From a virus: a stretch of DNA of 64,000 bases. The notes under the pieces are model-generated. The model was not told the DNA's origin, ran no database searches, and saw only the letters and a list, made by a program, of their open reading frames with translations. Where the stretch lies: positions 18,199 to 82,198 of IMG/VR virus record IMGVR_UViG_3300042453_002018; one strand, 5' to 3'. Made by a program: the position numbers and the translations under genes. Every line of letters starts with the position of its first letter. Positions within the stretch are counted from its first letter, which is position 1. Positions 40,239 through 46,346 of the stretch are shown in pieces.

Positions 40239-40787
40239 ATGGTCACTATTGTAAAGCATGAATGGCATCAAGTCGATGAACAGTATGCATTTGATCTGGA
40301 TGAAGAAACACTTAGCAATATCTATCCTGACCTAGATGTCGGTGAAATTGTTTCTTTGATGGTGCGAATAGAAAATGGTGAAGTCTCAATTGAAGAAATT
40401 CTCGATGATGCATACAATAATGACGTAGAGATAGAATGGGATCACCAGTATTCGGACTGTTGGACTGCACGAAAAGGTGGCTATGATGTTACTTATGAGT
40501 TGGGTGATGAAGACAGTTGGGTAGCACCAGAGAAAGAACCAGAGCCTACTCACAAGTGTACAAAATGTAAGTGGACTGGTCAAAGTTATGATGCTGAATG
40601 GTCTTGGGAAGACAAAGAAGGCAATGAACTGGAAGATCCATTAAAGATTTGTCCATACTGTGAAAGTGATGTAGTATTGACTGAACATGGTATGCAAAAA
40701 GAAAAGAAAGAAGAAGAGTTACGTAAAAAATGGGAAGAAGAAAGTCAACGAGAGTTAGAAGAAGAAATAAGGAAACATGATGAGTAA
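40239..40787 (+). CDS. Zinc-ribbon protein
   Basis: 182 residues. Acidic N-terminal half, then a zinc ribbon (CTKCKWTGQ ... CPYCES, about 34 apart), then a long Lys/Glu helix at the end. Follows the acidic neighbour by two bases; unknown function. Confidence 0.6.
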   Translation: MVTIVKHEWHQVDEQYAFDLDEETLSNIYPDLDVGEIVSLMVRIENGEVSIEEILDDAYNNDVEIEWDHQYSDCWTARKGGYDVTYELGDEDSWVAPEKEPEPTHKCTKCKWTGQSYDAEWSWEDKEGNELEDPLKICPYCESDVVLTEHGMQKEKKEEELRKKWEEESQRELEEEIRKHDE

Positions 40788-41151
40788 TTATGGTATACAT
40801 TCAAATCGATTTCAGGGTGACTACAAACGTGTGTTAACGGTTTGTTCTGCTAACATGTTACGTAGCCCTACAATAGCACATATTCTTTCCGCAGACCCAT
40901 ACAATTTCAATACTCGGTCAGCAGGTACAGAACCATATGCCTTGATTCCTGTTACTGAAGATTTGCTAATGTGGTGTGATGAGGTCGTGTGTGCTGATAC
41001 TGAACACGCAATGTGGGTTCGCAACAAGATGATGGAGTGGATGCTAGACAAGCCTATCATTGATTTGCAGATTGATGATATCTATGAGTATCGCAATCCT
41101 GAATTAATTGAACTTATCAAGGAGCGTTATGGACAACGAACTGCTGGATAA
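40777..41151 (+). CDS. Low-molecular-weight protein tyrosine phosphatase-like
   Basis: 124 residues (ATG ATG start). VLTVCSANMLRSPTIAHIL matches the LMW-PTP P-loop CX5R followed by SPT; later CDEVVCADTEHAMWV and DLQIDDIYEYRNPELI fit the acid-loop region. Could dephosphorylate host tyrosine kinases of capsule control, or arsenate. Similar genes occur in aquatic T4-like phages. Confidence 0.7.
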   Translation: MMSNYGIHSNRFQGDYKRVLTVCSANMLRSPTIAHILSADPYNFNTRSAGTEPYALIPVTEDLLMWCDEVVCADTEHAMWVRNKMMEWMLDKPIIDLQIDDIYEYRNPELIELIKERYGQRTAG

Positions 41152-41368
41152 ACTAGCCCTGAGAACTGGCGGTAGTCTTTTCCCTGAAGTCTTTCAATAT
41201 TATCAAAAACAATATGTAATGCAACTGTTGTCAGAAATACATCAAGTGTTTCAAAAACAGCAATTTGACGGATATGCAATAGACTTCTGGGATGACATTG
41301 TAAAGCATTTCCAGCTTGACCATTATGAAATTGAAAAGTTGCATAAAAACAACAAAGAATCCGCTTGA
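41129..41368 (+). CDS. Hypothetical protein
   Basis: 79 residues, start at 41129 with AAGGAG; helical, His/Gln-rich (LLSEIHQVFQKQQFDGYAID). Overlaps the phosphatase gene end by 23 bases. Confidence 0.5.
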   Translation: MDNELLDKLALRTGGSLFPEVFQYYQKQYVMQLLSEIHQVFQKQQFDGYAIDFWDDIVKHFQLDHYEIEKLHKNNKESA

Positions 41369-41393
41369 CAGATTACCACACTTCGGATATAAT
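41365..41393 (+). promoter_or_regulatory. Strong early promoter
   Basis: TTGACA, 17-base spacer, TATAAT; leader ATGTTGATTGATTACATGGAG before ATG 41427. Confidence 0.82.
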
Positions 41394-41426
41394 GATTCAT
41401 GTTGATTGATTACATGGAGATTTGTC

Positions 41427-41816
41427 ATGGCTTATGTTTCTCAAGAATTGAAGTCTAAGTTAGCCCCTAAGATTAAAGCGATTTGCAAAAAGCATGGCGT
41501 GAAGGCTAGCCTTGCGGTTCGCAATCATTCTACGCTGGTGCTGAATGTAAAATCTGGTAAAGTCGATTTTATCAGCGACTATGGTAATAGTCCTGAAACA
41601 CGTGCCGATGCTGAGAAATTTGGAATTCAAGTAAATCCTTATCATTACAAAAGTCATTTTAATGGCGATGCGTATTTCTTTTTGTCCGAAGTGATTCCTG
41701 CGATGAATGACGGTAATTGGGATAAGTCTGATATTCAAGTCGATTACTTTAATGTTGGTTGGTACATTGATGTAAATATCGGTAAGTGGAATAAACCTTA
41801 CGTTTTGGAGGCTTAA
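41427..41816 (+). CDS. Widely conserved phage/plasmid protein
   Basis: 129 residues: MAYVSQELKSKLAPKIKAIC ... LAVRNHSTLVLNVKSGKVDF ... DIQVDYFNVGWYIDVNIGKW. I recognise this as a small protein widely spread in phages and plasmids with no assigned function. GGAG site upstream. Confidence 0.65.
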   Translation: MAYVSQELKSKLAPKIKAICKKHGVKASLAVRNHSTLVLNVKSGKVDFISDYGNSPETRADAEKFGIQVNPYHYKSHFNGDAYFFLSEVIPAMNDGNWDKSDIQVDYFNVGWYIDVNIGKWNKPYVLEA

Positions 41817-41817
41817 T

Positions 41818-41988
41818 ATGGATCAGATAGATAAAATTATGGCTTTTGAATCTGGTGAACTAGATTTTGATGCTACTGTCGAATTGTTTCAAGACTTGAT
41901 TGATTCTGGTCTAGCGTGGCAATTGCAAGGTTCGTATGGTCGTATGGCAAGTGCATTGATTGAGAATGGATATTGTGACCGATGGTAG
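41818..41988 (+). CDS. Conserved small protein (DUF7417-like)
   Basis: 56 residues: IDKIMAFESGELDFDATVEL ... SGLAWQLQGSYGRMASALIE. A short family that accompanies the previous gene in other phages and plasmids; function unknown. Confidence 0.6.
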   Translation: MDQIDKIMAFESGELDFDATVELFQDLIDSGLAWQLQGSYGRMASALIENGYCDRW

Positions 41989-42368
41989 GCAACGAAAAAA
42001 TTGTAGCCAATCGAATTCGGACACCTGATGGTACGATTCTTGAATCAATGCATCGGCATGATTATGTAACTTATCTTGATGCAAATGGTAAAGAATATAT
42101 GGTCGATGGTGGTCTAGACTATCTGCGCCGCAATGTACATGATGATGCACCGTATCAAGAATTATCGGTGTATGCTGATGACCTTCACATTGAAATCCGC
42201 AATGTATTCAAGTGGGGTACACGTGGTAAAGACGGCAAACAACCTTTGACATATGTACCACTCAAAGACTTGACAACAGAACACATTGAAGCTATACTAG
42301 ATACTCAATCACATATTCAAGAACACATTCGAAAAATATTTTTGAATGAATTGAGTTTTCGGGGTTAA
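41982..42368 (+). CDS. Conserved phage protein
   Basis: 128 residues: RIRTPDGTILESMHRHDYVT then MVDGGLDYLRRNV and LTYVPLKDLTTEHIEAIL. Recurrent in tailed phages; function unknown. Overlaps the gene before by seven bases. Confidence 0.6.
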   Translation: MVGNEKIVANRIRTPDGTILESMHRHDYVTYLDANGKEYMVDGGLDYLRRNVHDDAPYQELSVYADDLHIEIRNVFKWGTRGKDGKQPLTYVPLKDLTTEHIEAILDTQSHIQEHIRKIFLNELSFRG

Positions 42369-42386
42369 AGTTTTATATATAGAGAT

Positions 42387-42482
42387 ATGAACAAAATTGT
42401 ACACATTACGAAGGATTGCCAAGAGTATCGCACATTTAGCGATAATAACTCATGGGCACCCGCATCGGAGGTTTGTGTATAG
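42387..42482 (+). CDS. Tiny hypothetical protein
   Basis: 31 residues (MNKIVHITKDCQEYRTFSDN ...). Lies just before a strong terminator; no good ribosome site. May be a leader peptide or chance. Confidence 0.3.
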   Translation: MNKIVHITKDCQEYRTFSDNNSWAPASEVCV

Positions 42483-42509
42483 ATTGTAGTTTAGTTCAGA
42501 CTGTATACA

Positions 42510-42546
42510 AACCCCAAAGCCCACAAAGTTTTGGGGTTTTTTGTTT
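42510..42546 (+). terminator. Strong intrinsic terminator before the tRNA array
   Basis: AACCCCAAA / TTTGGGGTT, 9-bp stem, about 11-base loop, then TTTTTTGTTTT. Ends the early small-gene unit. Confidence 0.85.
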
Positions 42547-42551
42547 TATAA

Positions 42552-42630
42552 CTGGGTGTATTGTCAGCCTGGTCAGACGGCTCGCCTTGGAAGTGAGAGG
42601 ACGCAGGTTCAAATCCTGCCACCCAGACCA
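42552..42630 (+). tRNA. tRNA-Pro (TGG)
   Basis: 79 nt with CCA. Acceptor CTGGGTG / CACCCAG, anticodon loop CTTGGAA. Lies between the terminator and the array promoter. Confidence 0.9.
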
Positions 42631-42642
42631 AAAAAAAAGTAG

Positions 42643-42671
42643 TTGACAGAGTTTTGGTTGTTGTGTAGAAT
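42643..42671 (+). promoter_or_regulatory. Promoter of the main tRNA array
   Basis: TTGACA, 17-base spacer, TAGAAT, 42 bases before tRNA-Glu. Leader carries a boxA-like sequence. Confidence 0.75.
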
Positions 42672-42688
42672 GATGTTTGTTGATTGAT

Positions 42689-42700
42689 TGTTCTTTAAAA
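42689..42700 (+). promoter_or_regulatory. boxA-like antitermination signal
   Basis: TGTTCTTTAAAA closely resembles bacterial rRNA-leader boxA (TGCTCTTTAACA), the NusB/S10 binding site that prevents termination on untranslated RNA. Placement between promoter and first tRNA of a long structured operon is as in rrn operons. Confidence 0.55.
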
Positions 42701-42712
42701 AATTTGTGACAT

Positions 42713-42787
42713 GCACCGTTCGTCTATCGGTTAGGACATTGCCCTTTCACGGCAGTAAGAGGAGTTCGATTCTCCTACGGTGTACCA
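42713..42787 (+). tRNA. tRNA-Glu (TTC)
   Basis: 75 nt with CCA. Acceptor GCACCGT / ACGGTGT, anticodon loop CTTTCAC. Confidence 0.93.
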
Positions 42788-42797
42788 ATTATAGTAT

Positions 42798-42874
42798 GGG
42801 TGTGTAACTCAGTTGGTTAGAGTATCAGACTTTTAATCTGAGAGTCGTGAGTTCGAATCTCACCACACCTACCA
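42798..42874 (+). tRNA. tRNA-Lys (TTT)
   Basis: 77 nt with CCA. Acceptor GGGTGTG / CACACCT, anticodon loop CTTTTAA. Its CCA is the start of structured element A. Confidence 0.93.
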
Positions 42875-42937
42875 TATTGAAGCACATTGGCTTGTAAAGC
42901 GGTGAAGTATTCGTAAAGTTAGTGTGTTTCAATATGG
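42872..42937 (+). ncRNA. Structured element A (CATATTGAAG-arm RNA)
   Basis: 66 nt closed by a terminal stem: CCATATTGAAGCACA pairs with TGTGTTTCAATATGG (one G-U). Inside, ACATTGGCTT / AAGCGGTG forms a bulged hairpin. Flush against tRNA-Lys and tRNA-Asp, sharing their terminal bases. Same arms as elements C and D. Confidence 0.65.
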
Positions 42938-43012
42938 CACTTTAGTTCAGTTGGTCAGAACGCTGCCCTGTCACGGCAGAGGTCAGGGATTCGAATTCCC
43001 TAAGTGTCGCCA
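42936..43012 (+). tRNA. tRNA-Asp (GTC)
   Basis: 77 nt with CCA. Acceptor GGCACTT / AAGTGTC, anticodon loop CTGTCAC. Confidence 0.93.
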
Positions 43013-43018
43013 GAATAT

Positions 43019-43094
43019 TGACCGAAACGCACAACGGTGTGCGGCCAGACTGTTAATCTGTGTGAGACAGGTTCGATCCCTGTTCGGTCAGCCA
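43019..43094 (+). tRNA. tRNA-Asn (GTT)
   Basis: 76 nt with CCA. Acceptor TGACCGA / TCGGTCA, anticodon loop CTGTTAA. Unusual D-arm but complete. Confidence 0.9.
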
Positions 43095-43279
43095 AGTTCC
43101 GGTTACTACTTTCCTGAAAGTAGCGTGTAACGACGATAATTGTTCGGTGGCTATGGCACCGTTAGCGCAGTCGAATGCAGACAACATAGCAGCGTGGACA
43201 CTACGTAGCAAAGTGCTTTTAGTGTTCGGACAGGGAAACAACTCCAGCATAGGGGCGACCGTGGAAAGCGTGGCCTAAG
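43095..43279 (+). other. Non-coding stretch with several hairpins
   Basis: 185 bases with no tRNA and no supported CDS. Hairpins include CTACTTT / AAAGTAG (43108-43125), CGGTG / CACCG near 43145-43161, GCTATG / CATAGC, and ACACTA / TAGTGT enclosing AGCA / TGCT. May hold one more structured RNA like the elements around it. Confidence 0.4.
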
Positions 43280-43407
43280 CAATATTAAATTTGCAGTTTG
43301 TAAGCCATGGGCTTGATCATGCCTGAGTAACTATGTACACACACGGTAAGTCCAGCTGGCAATTCCGTTGAGCATAGCAAATAGTGCAGACTGCAATTCT
43401 AATATTG
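43280..43407 (+). ncRNA. Structured element B
   Basis: 128 nt closed by a long imperfect stem: CAATATTA (43280-43287) with TAATATTG (43400-43407), continuing as TTGCAGTTTG / CAGACTGCAA. Arm sequence differs from A, C and D but the architecture (long closing stem, ends abutting a tRNA) is the same; next gene is tRNA-Gln two bases on. Confidence 0.55.
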
Positions 43408-43408
43408 T

Positions 43409-43482
43409 TGGGGATTGGTGAAATGGTATCACACTGGATTTTGATTCCAAGGTCGTAAGTTCGATTCTTACATCCCCTGCCA
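43409..43482 (+). tRNA. tRNA-Gln (TTG)
   Basis: 74 nt with CCA. Anticodon loop TTTTGAT; acceptor TGGGGAT / ATCCCCT has an open first pair, usual for tRNA-Gln. Confidence 0.88.
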
Positions 43483-43489
43483 GTATTAT

Positions 43490-43573
43490 GGGTAACGAGC
43501 AGCATTGGTGACTGCACCTGACTGTAAATCAGACGCTTCGGCATACTTGGTTCGACTCCGAGGTTACCCACCA
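43490..43573 (+). tRNA. tRNA-Tyr (GTA)
   Basis: 84 nt with CCA and a long variable arm. Acceptor GGGTAAC / GTTACCC, anticodon loop CTGTAAA. Confidence 0.93.
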
Positions 43574-43574
43574 A

Positions 43575-43650
43575 CGGTCTTTAGTAAAATGGATTATTAC
43601 GGTGGGCTACGGACCCGCAGGTGGGAGTTCGATTCTCTCAAGACCGTCCA
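43575..43650 (+). tRNA. tRNA-Arg (ACG)
   Basis: 76 nt with CCA. Acceptor CGGTCTT / AAGACCG, anticodon loop CTACGGA. A34 needs TadA editing to inosine. Its CCA begins element C. Confidence 0.88.
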
Positions 43651-43724
43651 TATTGAAGTGTACTCTTTGAGGTCTTGGTCGTTACCAGCGTAGCAAAAAC
43701 GGCGACAGAGTACACTTCAATGTG
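43649..43724 (+). ncRNA. Structured element C (CATATTGAAG-arm RNA)
   Basis: 76 nt. 18-bp closing stem: CATATTGAAGTGTACTCT (43649-43666) with AGAGTACACTTCAATGTG (43707-43724), one G-U. The 40-nt interior has a small TGGT / ACCA hairpin. Arm shared with A and D. Confidence 0.7.
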
Positions 43725-43729
43725 AGAGT

Positions 43730-43826
43730 CCATATTGAAGTGTTGTTTAGGGTGGCATGTAAAAGTTTAACAAGACTTTGAGGGCTGGAATTCCCGATCT
43801 GTGAACAGCAGAACACTTCAATATGG
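43730..43826 (+). ncRNA. Structured element D (CATATTGAAG-arm RNA)
   Basis: 97 nt. Perfect 15-bp closing stem: CCATATTGAAGTGTT with AACACTTCAATATGG. Interior of 67 nt differs from A and C. Its last two bases are the first two of tRNA-Ala. Confidence 0.7.
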
Positions 43827-43900
43827 GGGATTGGTGCTAATTGGGAACACATGTGCTTTGCAAGCATGAGTAAGCAGTTCGAATCTGCTATCCTCCACCA
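43825..43900 (+). tRNA. tRNA-Ala (TGC)
   Basis: 76 nt with CCA. Acceptor GGGGGAT / ATCCTCC, anticodon loop TTTGCAA. Confidence 0.92.
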
Positions 43901-43910
43901 AAGTTTTATT

Positions 43911-43986
43911 GCCGATTTAGCTCATCTGGTAGAGCAGGCGCCTTGTAAGCGTCAGGTGGTGGGTTCAAGTCCTGCAATCGGCACCA
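43911..43986 (+). tRNA. tRNA-Thr (TGT)
   Basis: 76 nt with CCA. Acceptor GCCGATT / AATCGGC, anticodon loop CTTGTAA. Confidence 0.95.
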
Positions 43987-43992
43987 GACTAT

Positions 43993-44068
43993 CGCAGAGT
44001 ATGGAAGTGGTCATCCGCTTGGTCTCATAAGCCGAGAATCGCAGGTTCGAATCCTGCCTCTGCAACCA
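43993..44068 (+). tRNA. tRNA-Met (CAT), initiator-like
   Basis: 76 nt with CCA. Acceptor CGCAGAG / CTCTGCA leaves a C1-A72 mismatch, the identity mark of bacterial initiator tRNA; A73 and loop CTCATAA also match. The anticodon stem (TTGGT / GCCGA) has only two of the three G-C pairs that favour P-site entry. Confidence 0.82.
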
Positions 44069-44081
44069 TTATAGGTGAATC

Positions 44082-44549
44082 ATGAAAAAAGAAATTGATG
44101 TGAACGAAGTGGCTGCATTTCTTGATACGTGTGGTCCTGATACGAAAGTTTATATTGGTGCTGATTCTGAGCGTTTTCAAGTAAACGGTGAATGGTATGC
44201 TGATTACATTCTTGCTGTTGTTGTTCATATCGATGGTCGTCATGGTTGCAAGATATTTGGTGCAGTCCAGCGTGAGCGTGATTTTGAACAAAAGAAAAAT
44301 CGTCCACGTTTTCGTTTGATGAATGAAGTATACAAAGTAGCTGATTTATATTTGAAATTGTATGAAGCAATACCACATGATATTCAAGTGCATTTAGATA
44401 TTAATCCAAGTGAGATGCATGGTAGTTCGTGCGTAGTAAACGAAGCAATTGGTTATATCAAAGGTACTTGTAATGTCGTACCATTGATCAAGCCAAAAGC
44501 TTTTGCTGCAAGTTATGCAGCCGATAGATTTAAAAGTTTAGTAGCGTAA
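44082..44549 (+). CDS. RNase H-like protein, DUF458 family
   Basis: 155 residues. VYIGADSERFQVNG and HLDINPSEMHGSSCVVNEAI followed by KPKAFAASYAADRFK match DUF458, an RNase H-like family common in bacteria and phages; exact substrate unknown. Embedded in the tRNA array, ending one base before tRNA-Trp, so processing of that tRNA trims its mRNA end. Confidence 0.8.
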   Translation: MKKEIDVNEVAAFLDTCGPDTKVYIGADSERFQVNGEWYADYILAVVVHIDGRHGCKIFGAVQRERDFEQKKNRPRFRLMNEVYKVADLYLKLYEAIPHDIQVHLDINPSEMHGSSCVVNEAIGYIKGTCNVVPLIKPKAFAASYAADRFKSLVA

Positions 44550-44550
44550 T

Positions 44551-44624
44551 CTCGGTGTAGTTTAATGGCAGAACCACGGTCTCCAAAACCGTATGTGGGA
44601 GTTCGATTCTCTCCACCGAGGCCA
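44551..44624 (+). tRNA. tRNA-Trp (CCA)
   Basis: 74 nt with CCA end. Acceptor CTCGGTG / CACCGAG, anticodon loop CTCCAAA. Confidence 0.92.
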
Positions 44625-44626
44625 AT

Positions 44627-44701
44627 GGTGTCTATGGTGTAGTGGTAGCATTACTCTCTGTGAAAGAGTAGGTACGGGGTCGGTACCCGTTAGACACCCC
44701 A
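44627..44701 (+). tRNA. tRNA-His (GTG)
   Basis: 75 nt with CCA. Eight-pair acceptor with G-1 to C73, diagnostic of His; anticodon loop CTGTGAA. Confidence 0.92.
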
Positions 44702-44705
44702 ATTT

Positions 44706-44779
44706 TGTCCTGTAGTTAAATGGTATAACTGTCGATTGATAATCGACCATTACAAGTTCAATTCTTGTCGGGACAACCA
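44706..44779 (+). tRNA. tRNA-Ile (GAT)
   Basis: 74 nt with CCA. Acceptor TGTCCTG / CGGGACA, anticodon loop TTGATAA. Confidence 0.9.
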
Positions 44780-44781
44780 AT

Positions 44782-44856
44782 GGTAGTGTAGCATAACGGT
44801 AGTGCGCCACCTTCATACGGTGTCAGGTGTAAGTTCGAATCTTACCACTACTACCA
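44782..44856 (+). tRNA. tRNA-Met (CAT), elongator-like
   Basis: 75 nt with CCA. Acceptor GGTAGTG / CACTACT (first pair G-U, fully paired), anticodon loop TTCATAC. Confidence 0.85.
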
Positions 44857-44857
44857 T

Positions 44858-44933
44858 GCGCTGGTGACGGAACGGTATACGTGTTGGTCTTAGAAACCAA
44901 ATTTTGAGAGTTCGAATCTCTCCTAGCGCACCA
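44858..44933 (+). tRNA. tRNA-Leu (TAG)
   Basis: 76 nt with CCA. Acceptor GCGCTGG / CTAGCGC, anticodon loop CTTAGAA. Variable arm is short for a Leu tRNA. Confidence 0.87.
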
Positions 44934-44957
44934 TATAAGTATCGCGTGTGAGGCTGT

Positions 44958-45032
44958 GCATCGTTAGTTCAGCGGTAGAATCCCTGCCTTACAAGCAGGT
45001 TGTCGGTGGTTCGAATCCATCACGATGCACCA
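44958..45032 (+). tRNA. tRNA-Val (TAC)
   Basis: 75 nt with CCA. Acceptor GCATCGT / ACGATGC, anticodon loop CTTACAA. Confidence 0.93.
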
Positions 45033-45037
45033 ATTAT

Positions 45038-45115
45038 GCAACGGTGGCAGAGTGGCCCAATGCAAGAGTCTGCAAAACTCTAAAACCGTCGGTTCAAATC
45101 CGACCCGTTGCTCCA
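45038..45115 (+). tRNA. tRNA-Cys (GCA)
   Basis: 78 nt with CCA. Acceptor GCAACGG / CCGTTGC, anticodon loop CTGCAAA. Confidence 0.92.
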
Positions 45116-45120
45116 GTTAG

Positions 45121-45208
45121 GGAAGTGTGGATGAGTGGTTTAAATCAGCAGTCTTGAAAACTGCCGATCAGAAATGATCCGTGAGTTCGAATCTCACCGC
45201 TTCCGCCA
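45121..45208 (+). tRNA. tRNA-Ser (TGA)
   Basis: 88 nt with CCA and long variable arm (GATCA / TGATC). Acceptor GGAAGTG / CGCTTCC, anticodon loop CTTGAAA. Confidence 0.93.
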
Positions 45209-45223
45209 TTTAAAGGAAAAATT

Positions 45224-45628
45224 ATGTTAGAATGTTTAATTGTTGGTGATAGCATCGGTGTTGGTGTGAGTCAAGTTCGTAGGGAGTGTGTTGCATATGT
45301 GAAGAGTGGTATCAATTCACATAATTGGAATAAAATCTATATGAATAAACTACAACCGACAAAAACTTTGATTATCAGTCTTGGTGCAAATGATTTAGGT
45401 ATCAACACAGAAGGAAATATTCGGTCATTACGAACAAATGCACAAGCACAAAAAGTTTTTTGGCTTTTACCGAGTCAAAAATTGAAGCCAAAACAAGTAG
45501 AAGCAGTAAAACAAGTCGCAGCAGAGTTTGGAGATGTAGTAATTTCTCGACCAGAGAGTGATATTAGTGCGGATGGTGTACATCCTACTGGAAAAGGTTA
45601 CAAAAAACTTGCGGATCAGACACGGTAA
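45224..45628 (+). CDS. SGNH/GDSL-type hydrolase
   Basis: 134 residues. Block I LIVGDSIGVG (catalytic Ser), block III LGANDLG (Asn) and block V DGVHPTGKGY (Asp/His). No signal peptide. Esterase or deacetylase acting on lipids, sugars or acyl groups; cannot be narrowed. Inserted in the tRNA array; its TAA stop (45626-45628) lies inside the acceptor stem of the next tRNA. Confidence 0.8.
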   Translation: MLECLIVGDSIGVGVSQVRRECVAYVKSGINSHNWNKIYMNKLQPTKTLIISLGANDLGINTEGNIRSLRTNAQAQKVFWLLPSQKLKPKQVEAVKQVAAEFGDVVISRPESDISADGVHPTGKGYKKLADQTR

Positions 45629-45714
45629 GTTGGATGAGAGGCTTAAATCAGCGGTTTGCTAAACCGTCGAGCGTAGAAATACGTTCCGTGGGTTCAAATC
45701 CCACACTTACCGCC
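45624..45714 (+). tRNA. tRNA-Ser (GCT)
   Basis: 91 nt with CCA, long variable arm. Acceptor GGTAAGT / ACTTACC, anticodon loop TTGCTAA. Its first five bases are the last codons of the SGNH hydrolase gene. Confidence 0.93.
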
Positions 45715-45721
45715 ATTATAA

Positions 45722-45750
45722 TTGACAAAATTTGAGTTTTCTGACATAAT
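45722..45750 (+). promoter_or_regulatory. Sigma70-type promoter, near-leaderless
   Basis: TTGACA, 17-base spacer, CATAAT; ATG 45761 follows the -10 by ten bases with no ribosome site. Confidence 0.7.
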
Positions 45751-45760
45751 AGAGTCTATC

Positions 45761-45922
45761 ATGAGTACGAAAAACACGAAAAAATTGCAAAAGCCGCGAA
45801 ATTTTGTCGCAAAAGACTTATTCACACCGAAATATCGGATGAAAATTGAACATTCTGCGATAAATTTTTACAGTCGAGCAGCCGAAAAACAAAATTTACG
45901 GAAAAACTATGCCTTCTTCTGA
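45761..45922 (+). CDS. Small basic conserved phage protein
   Basis: 53 residues: LQKPRNFVAKDLFTPKYRMK, Lys/Arg-rich, resembling the small (R)NxVAKxL proteins common in tailed phages. Starts a few bases after the predicted transcript start. Overlaps the next gene by 14 bases. Confidence 0.55.
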   Translation: MSTKNTKKLQKPRNFVAKDLFTPKYRMKIEHSAINFYSRAAEKQNLRKNYAFF

Positions 45923-46343
45923 TGAAAAGTTGCAAAAAGCTGAAGCCGAAAGTGTAAACGGCGATGAAATGAGTAAATTTGATGGTTTTTACTTTGTTCC
46001 TGACTATGATGACTTTGAGGAAAACTATAAATTAGCGTTTTTTAACTTTAAAGAAGAATGGACACAAGCGGAACCGATTGAAAAGTCTGAAATGGGCTAC
46101 AAATATCATATGGCATTTTTTAAAGAGAACGAAGAAGGTATGCCTGAGTTTGAAGATGCGTTTGAAGCCATTTTAGTTGATCCTTTAGTGTATATAAAAA
46201 ATCTAGTGGGTTCAGGAATATCAGGTTGTATCGTCAAAAAGACTGAGCAGTCAGATAATTGGTGGACTGAGTATCTTGATTTCATTACAAATGGTACATT
46301 CAAGAAAAAAGTCAATGAAGCGTTAAAATCTTTAGCGGAGTAA
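45909..46343 (+). CDS. Hypothetical acidic protein
   Basis: 144 residues (FVPDYDDFEENYKLAFFNFK ... FITNGTFKKKVNEALKSL), acidic N-terminus. Unknown. Confidence 0.5.
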   Translation: MPSSDEKLQKAEAESVNGDEMSKFDGFYFVPDYDDFEENYKLAFFNFKEEWTQAEPIEKSEMGYKYHMAFFKENEEGMPEFEDAFEAILVDPLVYIKNLVGSGISGCIVKKTEQSDNWWTEYLDFITNGTFKKKVNEALKSLAE

Positions 46344-46346
46344 ATT

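Noticed and set aside
43095-43407. RNase P RNA, group I intron or hidden tRNA-Phe in the array gap
   Set aside because: None of the conserved RNase P or intron core strings, nor a GAA anticodon loop with tRNA arms, could be found.
42452-43867. Open frames running across the tRNA array on both strands
   Set aside because: They read through complete tRNA structures and lack ribosome sites.
44948-45157. Frame of 69 codons across tRNA-Val, tRNA-Cys and tRNA-Ser
   Set aside because: Overlaps three well-formed tRNAs; not a gene.
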